64,000 nucleotides of DNA from Paenibacillus sp. FSL H7-0331 (GTDB lineage Bacteria > Bacillota > Bacilli > Paenibacillales > NBRC-103111). Numbering within the stretch: position 1 is the first letter of the stretch; the number at the start of each line of letters is the position of its first letter. Of the stretch, positions 18,413 to 25,996 are shown one piece after another. Made by a program: the position numbers and the translations under genes. The notes under the pieces are model-generated. The model was not told the DNA's origin, ran no database searches, and saw only the letters and a list, made by a program, of their open reading frames with translations. Where the stretch lies: the NCBI RefSeq assembly GCF_001956045.1, contig NZ_MRTH01000005.1, positions 248,001-312,000 of the forward strand. The letters run 5' to 3'.

Positions 18413-20746
18413 ATGGCGAACCGGATTCAATCATGGACCCGTTATTTGTTTTTTGGAAAAGCGGGCCGCAGTGGAAAATATATGCACCGTTTTGTCTGGA
18501 TCGGCTGTTTGGCCGTTTGTATTCCGATCGGTTTAGCAGGTATGATCTACTATAACCTGTCGATGGAGCGCATGAAAAGTGAAATTATGGACGAGAGCAA
18601 ATCCTCCCTAGTGATGCTCAAGGACAGAGCGGAACGCATCCTGCAAAATATTGAAAAGGAATCCTTGCAGTTGGCAGCAGATCCGGCCATTTATGATCTA
18701 TTCACGAATCGGGTAACCGATAATCCGCTAGTTTGGCACCATGAGCTGCTAACGAAAATTACGCTGGCGAAGAACGCTACCGACTTTATTAACGAAATTT
18801 ATTTTTATAATGACATTGACCATATTGTTGTGTCCAATACGTACGGAACGATTGATATAGATAACTATAAATTTAAGGAGGATATTGAACTGCTCATGAA
18901 GCAGGAGGCACTCTCCAGCTGGAGCTACCTGCCGTCCAGCCAAAGAGAAGGTTATCTAACCTTTGCCAGACGGCTTCCAGTAATAGGTAAATCCCCGTCG
19001 AGAGGAATCATAGCTTTTCAGATTGAAACGGAGGTGGTCAGCAAGTTTTTGCAGGCAGATACGACGATTATGTCCCAGGGGCAGGAATTGGTTTTCGTCA
19101 ATTATCCAGACCCGAAGCTTACGGGCAAGCATACGTTCATGAATGCAGACAAGCTTTCAAGCCTGCCGGCTCTGCATAAGATCAGCGAATCGGATAACAC
19201 AATCGACAGCTTTTATGATGATGGCCTGAATGGAAAGCGTGTACATTATTCGTATGTGAAAAGTGTATTCGGCCGCACCTATGTAGCAATTGTCCCTGAG
19301 GAGAGCATTACGGAGAGACTGATATGGATTCGCTCCTTTACGATGATGACCGTCTTGTTTCTCATTGCTCTGGCTGTGGTGATTACGTATTTCAGTACGA
19401 AGCGAGCTTACAGCCCTATTGAGCAATTAATTAAGCACAGCAAAGCGATCGGTGCAGGCAAGGTTCAAAGCAAGGACAACGAGCTGGACTACATCCGCGA
19501 ATGTATCGACTATTTAAGCAAGGAAACGCAGTACCTCGGCAGTTATATGGAGAAGATTCAACCGACCTTGCGCGAGCGTTGTCTGCAGCAGCTTCTGGAT
19601 GGGGATTACATCCGCAGTGAATCGTTGATTCAGGATTGTGACACATACGGCCTAACCGTCAATTCCAATTATGTGGTGATGGTGGTTGAGGTGGAAAATG
19701 TATATAAGGAACGGCGGTTTTTGCCGGGAGACAAGCCTATTGTAGCGTTTGCCGTGACCAACGTCATGCAGGAGTTAATGGGAAAAAGTCCTCATCTGAA
19801 CGGCTATGTTTTTCCTTATCAAGGTAAAGGGATTGCCCTGATGCAGTGGAAAAATGAAATGGAGCAGATGAAGCTGCATCATAGAGTGATTGAATTTGCC
19901 AATTCGGTTCGTGAATCGTTAAAAAACTATTTGTCATTTGACGCTTCTATCGGGATGGGTCGATGTTATTCGCATATTGCCGATGTTCCGGTTTCCTATA
20001 AGGAAGCGGAGCTGGCTCTGCAGTACCGGATTTATCACGATTCCGACTCGATCCTGCATATTGAGGACCTGGAAAATTCCAAAACAGGTTCCGCTTTCAG
20101 ATATCCGCGTGAGCTGGAAGGTGCGATTATCGAATCTTTGACCAAGGGAGAGGTTGAGGAAGCGGAGAAGTCACTTACCGGCTTTTCGAAAGCGCTTAAC
20201 ATTTCGCAATCCTATAACTTTATTCATCAGAGCTATTACGTACTGGTTTCAGCCATTATTACATCCCTGGAAAAGCAAGAAGGCAGCATCCTCGATATTC
20301 TTGAGCACAACCTGTTTGGCCAGCTGGAAAGCAAGCATACCTCAAGGGAAATTACAGATTGGTTTGTAGAGGTGCTGTTTCCGCTTTATAAAAAACTGAC
20401 CGAGGATTACTACAACAATGTCGGACAATCCGTGATTCGGCAGGTATGTAAATATATTCGTGAGCATTGTACAGAGGATATATCTCTGGTGCTCTGCGCG
20501 GAACGGATGGGTATCAGCCATTCTTACCTGAGCCGATTGTTCAAGAAGGAGATGGGCATTAACTTTTTGGAGTTTGTCGTGGAATGCAGGGTTGAAGAAA
20601 CCAAACGGCTGCTGCTGGAGACGGATCAAAGCATCAGTGAAATTGCGGCGATCATCGGATATTCGGAACGCAATCTGACCCGCGTATTTCAAAGGCTGAC
20701 ACGGATGACTCCAGGTGTGTACAGAACGGAAAACCGCAATGGATAA
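18413..20746 (+). CDS. Membrane-spanning AraC family regulator with extracellular sensor
   Basis: A 777-residue one-component sensor common in Paenibacillus sugar loci. One membrane segment at about residues 27-48, an extracellular sensing region of about 250 residues (Cache-like in size and placement), a second membrane segment at about 300-325, a cytoplasmic middle part, and a C-terminal AraC-type double helix-turn-helix from about 680 (ISLVLCAERMGISHSYLSRLFKKEMG, then SISEIAAIIGYSERNLTRVFQRLTRMTPGVYR). Start ATG behind GAGGAGG. It is directly upstream of a sugar-binding lipoprotein gene and probably activates the locus at 20974-33520 in response to an extracellular glycan signal. Confidence 0.92.
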   Translation: MANRIQSWTRYLFFGKAGRSGKYMHRFVWIGCLAVCIPIGLAGMIYYNLSMERMKSEIMDESKSSLVMLKDRAERILQNIEKESLQLAADPAIYDLFTNRVTDNPLVWHHELLTKITLAKNATDFINEIYFYNDIDHIVVSNTYGTIDIDNYKFKEDIELLMKQEALSSWSYLPSSQREGYLTFARRLPVIGKSPSRGIIAFQIETEVVSKFLQADTTIMSQGQELVFVNYPDPKLTGKHTFMNADKLSSLPALHKISESDNTIDSFYDDGLNGKRVHYSYVKSVFGRTYVAIVPEESITERLIWIRSFTMMTVLFLIALAVVITYFSTKRAYSPIEQLIKHSKAIGAGKVQSKDNELDYIRECIDYLSKETQYLGSYMEKIQPTLRERCLQQLLDGDYIRSESLIQDCDTYGLTVNSNYVVMVVEVENVYKERRFLPGDKPIVAFAVTNVMQELMGKSPHLNGYVFPYQGKGIALMQWKNEMEQMKLHHRVIEFANSVRESLKNYLSFDASIGMGRCYSHIADVPVSYKEAELALQYRIYHDSDSILHIEDLENSKTGSAFRYPRELEGAIIESLTKGEVEEAEKSLTGFSKALNISQSYNFIHQSYYVLVSAIITSLEKQEGSILDILEHNLFGQLESKHTSREITDWFVEVLFPLYKKLTEDYYNNVGQSVIRQVCKYIREHCTEDISLVLCAERMGISHSYLSRLFKKEMGINFLEFVVECRVEETKRLLLETDQSISEIAAIIGYSERNLTRVFQRLTRMTPGVYRTENRNG

Positions 20747-20860
20747 GGAAACAGACATTTGGCAGGCCAAAGAGACAATTATTGACTTGAGGTGGCAAAA
20801 GCCCAATCAGGAAAAGATTTGTCTCTTACCTGTTTGACAATTTGCAACTATGCTATGGAA

Positions 20861-20874
20861 AGAAAGCGCTATCA
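20861..20874 (+). promoter_or_regulatory. Candidate cre site (CcpA carbon catabolite control)
   Basis: AGAAAGCGCTATCA matches the cre consensus TGWAARCGYTWNCW at every position but the first. It lies 100 bases before the solute-binding protein gene and just downstream of a TTGACA (20834-20839), which has no convincing -10 partner. Glucose repression of the locus is inferred. Confidence 0.6.
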
Positions 20875-20973
20875 GGCATTAGGCTTTCCAAGGGTTGGTC
20901 GTAAGGGTTAGTCCGTGAAGCATCATGAAACAACGTGAGGCATCTGGAACTACAAACTTTTAGGAGGGTTAAC

Positions 20974-22530
20974 ATGAAAAGATCATTTCGTAAACAAGTC
21001 AGCTGGGCAGTAGCTCCTGTCCTATCTATCAGCTTATTGGCTGGCTGCACCGGCGGCGCTCCTGCTGCGACAGGAACAGGTACGAGTACAAATACGGCAA
21101 AGGAGAATAAACCTGCCGCAGCTGAACCTGTAAAAATTCAATTTCTTGTACCATCGTTTGCCGAGGTTCCGAATATGGCCGACCAATATTGGACGGAGTT
21201 CCAAAAAAGATCAAACAGCAAGCTCGATATCGAGTGGATTCCATCCGGTGACTATGATACCAAATTCGACCTGGTGCTGGCTTCTGGCAATCTTCCCGAG
21301 GTTATCGTGTCCCAATCAGCGACCCGTCCAACTTTGCTGAATGCGATCAATCAAGGCGCATTTTGGGATTTGACGCCTCTGCTCGGTGATTTCAGCCAAT
21401 ACCCGAACCTCAAGAAAAACGCCGATCCGAACGTTTGGAACTACATGAAGGTGAATGGCAAAATATACGGCGTAGCCCGTAACCGTCCGAATATCGATCC
21501 CGGTATCAAGATGCGTAAGGACTGGCTGGACAAATTAAATCTGCCGATTCCGCAAACGCTTGATGAATATACGGCAGCCTTGAAAAAAATCGTTGAAAGT
21601 GACCTCGATGGCAATGGCAAGAAGGATACGATTGGTATTCTCGGTCATGGATTCTTGGTCGCAGATGGAGACCCTTCCTACTTGGCAGCTTTCGGCGGAC
21701 TTGATCCGATTTTTGATAAAGATGGCGGTTTGATCAAGGAAACGCTGACTCCCAACTATACGCAGATGATCGACTGGTTCCGCAAGCAGTACGCCGACGG
21801 AATTATGGCGAAGGAATTTTCCACAATCAAGAAAACACAGGCTGAGGAAATGTTTGCGACCGGACGTGCGGCTTCCTATACCCGTAACATCTGGCGCGAT
21901 TTTTCGTGGGAGCAGGACATCAAGAAAGTCCAGCCGGAGGCGAATGTTATCACCTTGCCGCCAATGAAGGGGCCGGGCGGAGTGAGCGTCGCATTGGTGC
22001 CGCCGTTCTTCGGAGCTTTCTATATCTCGAAGAAGGTTCCTGAAGCGAAGGTGAAGCAAATTCTGGAGTATTTCAATACGACTACAACTAAAGAATTCAC
22101 CGATTTCAACTATTTCGGTATCGAGGGTGTGCATCACAAGTTGGTTGACGGGCAGCCTCAGCTTACCGATCAAGGAGTCAAGGAAGTCACAACGAATGCG
22201 AATCAGCCGTTCCCTATGGCATTCAACAACATTATGAAGGTGTTCAATGCTTCTGCTCCTAAAGCCTACAATGACGCCAAAATCAAGGATACCGAAGTCT
22301 TTGCCAAGGTAGGTAAAATGAACTTATTCAACGTTGTGTACTCGGATACGTGGACAACAACATGGCCGAAGTATGAAAAAGAGTGGCAGTCGATGGTTAT
22401 CAAAGCAATCGTTGGACAAATATCGATGGATGAATACAAGAGTTATGTAGACAAATTGAATACGAATGCGGATATTAAAAAATCGTATCAAGAGTTTGCC
22501 GCCAAATACAAAGAGTTTTTTGGAAAATAA
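20974..22530 (+). CDS. Carbohydrate ABC transporter substrate-binding lipoprotein
   Basis: Binds an oligosaccharide at the cell surface for import. The ATG at 20974 follows TAGGAGGG; the longer reading from 20935 has no ribosome binding site. 518 residues, the large LplA-type (family 1) class usual in Paenibacillus. Signal peptide with lipobox LLAGC (Cys about residue 25), a Thr/Gly/Ala linker, then the mature fold from VKIQFLVPSF. It contains a DLDGNGKKDT loop, a calcium-binding-like acidic turn typical of this class. Paired with the permeases at 28880 and 29865; the ATPase is probably a shared MsmX-type protein encoded elsewhere, as none is present here. Confidence 0.93.
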   Translation: MKRSFRKQVSWAVAPVLSISLLAGCTGGAPAATGTGTSTNTAKENKPAAAEPVKIQFLVPSFAEVPNMADQYWTEFQKRSNSKLDIEWIPSGDYDTKFDLVLASGNLPEVIVSQSATRPTLLNAINQGAFWDLTPLLGDFSQYPNLKKNADPNVWNYMKVNGKIYGVARNRPNIDPGIKMRKDWLDKLNLPIPQTLDEYTAALKKIVESDLDGNGKKDTIGILGHGFLVADGDPSYLAAFGGLDPIFDKDGGLIKETLTPNYTQMIDWFRKQYADGIMAKEFSTIKKTQAEEMFATGRAASYTRNIWRDFSWEQDIKKVQPEANVITLPPMKGPGGVSVALVPPFFGAFYISKKVPEAKVKQILEYFNTTTTKEFTDFNYFGIEGVHHKLVDGQPQLTDQGVKEVTTNANQPFPMAFNNIMKVFNASAPKAYNDAKIKDTEVFAKVGKMNLFNVVYSDTWTTTWPKYEKEWQSMVIKAIVGQISMDEYKSYVDKLNTNADIKKSYQEFAAKYKEFFGK

Positions 22531-22570
22531 TTAACGGCAGCAAGCAATTGGGATTTTTGCTAGACGATGC

Positions 22571-22627
22571 AGGAACGGGACATAGGTAGGGTAGTGCATT
22601 CCCGAAGTGTGAACCGTTCCTTTTACT
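22571..22627 (+). terminator. Intra-operon attenuating terminator
   Basis: AGGAACGG (22571-22578) pairs with CCGTTCCT (22614-22621), followed by TTTACTTTC. Lying between the binding-protein gene and the next enzyme gene, it would make the binding protein more abundant than the downstream products. Confidence 0.55.
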
Positions 22628-22697
22628 TTCTTGGGAAGCTGATAACGATGTGTTGCGCGATTGTGAATTTCTCCCAAATATATGCAGGAGGGGAACC

Positions 22698-24833
22698 ATG
22701 ACAGGAATAAGCAAGCTGCCTCAATTGCCTTACGGCGCCGTTTATTTCCGCAAATCCAACCCGCCAAGGGAAGATTGGGAACGTGATTATGCGGTAGCCC
22801 AGGAGGACGGGATGAATATTAACCGTCACTGGTTTATGTGGGGAGCCATCGAAGTAGAGAAGGGCGTATACGACTGGGAAGATTATGACCGGCATATGGA
22901 TCTGGCTGCCCAGCATGGAATCAAGACAATTATCGCAGAGATGATTATATCGGTTCCGGAATGGGCCGCTTATGAATATGCACATGCTGCCTATGTGAAG
23001 GCGGACGGTACCCCGCTCCGCACACAAATGGGCGTTAGCAGCTCAAGCGGCGGCTTCGGCGAAGGCTCGCAGGGCGTGCTTTCCCTGGATTGTCCCGAAG
23101 TCAGGGAGCTGGCTGGCAAGTTTCTGACTGCATTGGCGCTTCGTTATAAGGATCATCCCGCGATGGCGGGTTATGACGTATGGAACGAATGCAATTATTC
23201 ACCGCAGGTGTGTCATGGTTCTTATACAAAGGCGAAGTTCCACGTATGGCTGCAAAATAAATACGGAAGCCTGCAGGCGCTGAACAAGGCGTGGCACCGG
23301 TACAGCTATTCGGCCTGGGAGCAGGTAGGGACGCCCCGGCAGCTGGGGCCGTATCCGGAATGCATCGATTGGCTGCATTTTACCAAGCACAATTTCTATG
23401 AGCATATGCAGTGGCGGGTCGATCTGATCCGCAGCGTGGACGATAAGAATTTGATCACCGCTCATGGGATAGCGGGGAGCATTAACGTTATGGCGTCTAT
23501 GGGTGCCGATGATTGGCTCGCTGCCTCCAAGGTTGATTTGTACGGCTTCACCTGGGTCGCTTCGCGCAAGGGCAATGAGCCGTGGAAGCAATGGCATGCT
23601 GTCGATCTGACACGCGCAGCCTCGCGCGGCAAAACCTTCTGGCATGCCGAGACACAGGGCGGTCCATTGTGGCTGCAGCCGCAGGTGATCGGACGGGCGA
23701 AGGATGACGGGCGGGTCACCGAGCCGGAGGATATTCGCCTCTGGCAGATGATTACACTGGCCGGAGGCGCGCGAGGCGTGCTTTTTCCACGCTGGCGTCC
23801 CTTGCTGGATGGCCCTTTGTTTGGCGCGTTTGGCCCTTATGCGATGGATGGCTCACGAACGCCGCGTTCCGATATGGCCAGCACAATAGCCAAGTGGGCT
23901 AATGCCCCTGAGCAGCGTGAGCTGCTCGAATCCGCTCCCGTACAGGGAGAAGTCGGTATTCTGGTTGTACCCGATACGCAGATTTTCGATTATTTATTAA
24001 ACCGTGAAGGCAAGAACGCTTTTTATGAGCAGGCGATGTGGGGAGCGTATCAGGGATTTTTTGATCTGGGGATTCAAGCGGATTGGGTGCACATCGAGGA
24101 TATTGCCAATTACCGTGTGCTCTACTGGCCTTATCCCGTGATGATTGGGAGTCAAGAAGCGGAGGCGCTGCAGCAGTGGGTGGCTGATGGCGGTACGCTA
24201 ATCAGTGAAGGATGTCCAGCCTACTTTGGAGATCGTGGCAAGGTCGGGACATCGCAGCCTAACCATGGACTGGATCAGGTATTTGGCGCCGTGGAGGACA
24301 ACGTGGAATTTATGCCCGATATTTCTGATGCCGTTTCTTTTGAGTTTGGTGGCGTTCAGGTACGAGGCAGCATTTACAATCAATCGTACAGGTCAGCCGG
24401 AGGTCAGGTGATCGGACAATATTCGGACGGCTCTGCTGCTGTCGTGGAGCATGTTTATCGCAAAGGGAAAACGATGCTTGTCGGCACCTTTCCATCAGCA
24501 GCCTATTATCATACGCACGATGAGGGCAATTTGCAGTACTTTTCCAGAGTTTTGGAATGGACCGGGATACAGCCTCATGTAACACGATCCAATGCGAAGC
24601 TGCAGGTGCGATTGTCGCGGGGAACCGGCGGTTCGTTGTATATCTGGGTTGTAAACCCACATAGGGAAGCGCAAAATGTCGAGCTTGAGCTATCCGAAGC
24701 CTGGGGAGCCTGGAACGCGGAGCATGTGTATTGGGGAGACACAGAGTGGTCACAGCAGGGCATGAGATTGCAGCTGACGATAACCGGACGCGATGCATGG
24801 GTTGCCCGTGTAAAAGCAGTGGATAAAGCTTAA
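22698..24833 (+). CDS. GH42-like beta-galactosidase family protein
   Basis: Intracellular glycoside hydrolase with a (beta/alpha)8 barrel, 711 residues from the ATG at 22698 (behind GGAGGGG), and no signal peptide. The beginning PYGAVYFRKSNPPREDWERD, then NRHWFMWGAIE and the GVYDWEDYDRHMDLAAQHG repeat, follow the GH42 plan. The likely acid/base is Glu164 in YDVWNECNYSP and the likely nucleophile Glu318 in FWHAETQGGP. A trimerisation domain region (VLVVPDTQIFDY, later WVADGGTLISEG) and a C-terminal beta domain follow. It departs from classical GH42 beta-galactosidases (NEY replaced by NEC; zinc cysteines absent), so the true substrate may not be a galactoside. Confidence 0.85.
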   Translation: MTGISKLPQLPYGAVYFRKSNPPREDWERDYAVAQEDGMNINRHWFMWGAIEVEKGVYDWEDYDRHMDLAAQHGIKTIIAEMIISVPEWAAYEYAHAAYVKADGTPLRTQMGVSSSSGGFGEGSQGVLSLDCPEVRELAGKFLTALALRYKDHPAMAGYDVWNECNYSPQVCHGSYTKAKFHVWLQNKYGSLQALNKAWHRYSYSAWEQVGTPRQLGPYPECIDWLHFTKHNFYEHMQWRVDLIRSVDDKNLITAHGIAGSINVMASMGADDWLAASKVDLYGFTWVASRKGNEPWKQWHAVDLTRAASRGKTFWHAETQGGPLWLQPQVIGRAKDDGRVTEPEDIRLWQMITLAGGARGVLFPRWRPLLDGPLFGAFGPYAMDGSRTPRSDMASTIAKWANAPEQRELLESAPVQGEVGILVVPDTQIFDYLLNREGKNAFYEQAMWGAYQGFFDLGIQADWVHIEDIANYRVLYWPYPVMIGSQEAEALQQWVADGGTLISEGCPAYFGDRGKVGTSQPNHGLDQVFGAVEDNVEFMPDISDAVSFEFGGVQVRGSIYNQSYRSAGGQVIGQYSDGSAAVVEHVYRKGKTMLVGTFPSAAYYHTHDEGNLQYFSRVLEWTGIQPHVTRSNAKLQVRLSRGTGGSLYIWVVNPHREAQNVELELSEAWGAWNAEHVYWGDTEWSQQGMRLQLTITGRDAWVARVKAVDKA

Positions 24834-24877
24834 CAAGAGTTTCCAAGGAAATGGAAATTGGCTTAAGGAGGATTCAT

Positions 24878-25966
24878 ATGAAAATTAAAAGCATCGAAAC
24901 CTTTAGCACAAGAAATATCAGTATCGTAAGGGTGAAAACCGATGATGGCTTCGAAGGTTATGGTCAACTGGCGACATACCACGCCAATATATCAGCAATG
25001 GTGCTGCACCAGCAGGTAGCTCCCTACGCCTTGGGGGCTGATGCCGAACGGATTGCCGATTTGGTTGACAAGGTTGTGGAGGGGGAGCACAAATTTCCCG
25101 GGTCTTATGTCTGCAGGGCTGTTGGCGGTCTGGACACGGCTTTATGGGATCTGCACGGCAAGCGTGCCGGTCTTAGCGTCTGCGAGCTGCTGGGCGGGAA
25201 GCCGCGTGCTATCGATGTGTACGGCTCCAGCATGCGACGCAACATTTCACCCACCGACGAAGCGGAGCGGCTCCAAAGGCTGCAAGCGGAGCAGGGTTTT
25301 CGTGCTTTTAAAATAAGAATTGGCAACAATTTTGGACGCGATATCGATGTATACCCGGGCAGAACGGAGCAGGTGGTAGCCGCCGTACGCAAGGCTATCG
25401 GTGACGATACGTCATTGTATGTCGATGCGAACAGTGGGTTCACGCCTCGCCGTGCCATTGAGGTCGGAAGGATGCTGGAGCAGCAGGGGGTATGCCATTA
25501 TGAGGAGCCTTGCCCTTACCCAGAGCTGGAATGGACGAAGCAGGTGACCGATGCGCTCGACGTAGCAGTGACGGGCGGGGAACAGGACACGGATATGGCT
25601 CATTGGAAAAGAATGATTTCGATGCGCGCGGTCGATATCGTCCAACCGGATATTTGCTACATAGGTGGCTTAAGCAGGGCGTTGGAAGTAGCCAAGCTGG
25701 CACAGTACGCGGGAATGACCTGCACACCGCATGCCGCTAATCACTCGATGGTGACGGTGTTCACGATGCACATGGTTGCTGCGATTCCGAATGCAGGTAC
25801 CTTTATGGAATATTCGATTGAGTCGGATTCATGGACAGAATCTCTATTCACTTCAAAGCTGCAGGTATCCAATGGACAGGTGCAGGTACCGGATGGTCCG
25901 GGATGGGGTGTTACGATTAACCCAGAATGGCTGGAGAAGGCTGATTACCAGATTTCACAAATCTAA
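24878..25966 (+). CDS. Mandelate racemase/muconate lactonizing (enolase superfamily) enzyme
   Basis: Probable acid-sugar dehydratase. The ATG at 24878 follows AAGGAGG; 362 residues, the usual size. Capping domain at the N-terminus (VKTDDGFEGYGQL), then a (beta/alpha)7 barrel with metal ligands in YVDANSG, YEEPCP and TGGEQ. The lysine motif reads KIR (KxR) rather than KxK, and a histidine sits in PHAAN. KxR-type active sites are known for some acid-sugar dehydratases, but the exact substrate cannot be read. Its place between two hydrolase genes argues that the imported glycan releases an aldonic or uronic acid. Confidence 0.87.
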   Translation: MKIKSIETFSTRNISIVRVKTDDGFEGYGQLATYHANISAMVLHQQVAPYALGADAERIADLVDKVVEGEHKFPGSYVCRAVGGLDTALWDLHGKRAGLSVCELLGGKPRAIDVYGSSMRRNISPTDEAERLQRLQAEQGFRAFKIRIGNNFGRDIDVYPGRTEQVVAAVRKAIGDDTSLYVDANSGFTPRRAIEVGRMLEQQGVCHYEEPCPYPELEWTKQVTDALDVAVTGGEQDTDMAHWKRMISMRAVDIVQPDICYIGGLSRALEVAKLAQYAGMTCTPHAANHSMVTVFTMHMVAAIPNAGTFMEYSIESDSWTESLFTSKLQVSNGQVQVPDGPGWGVTINPEWLEKADYQISQI

Positions 25967-25996
25967 AAATTTGATCATAAAGGAGATTTTTGACTA

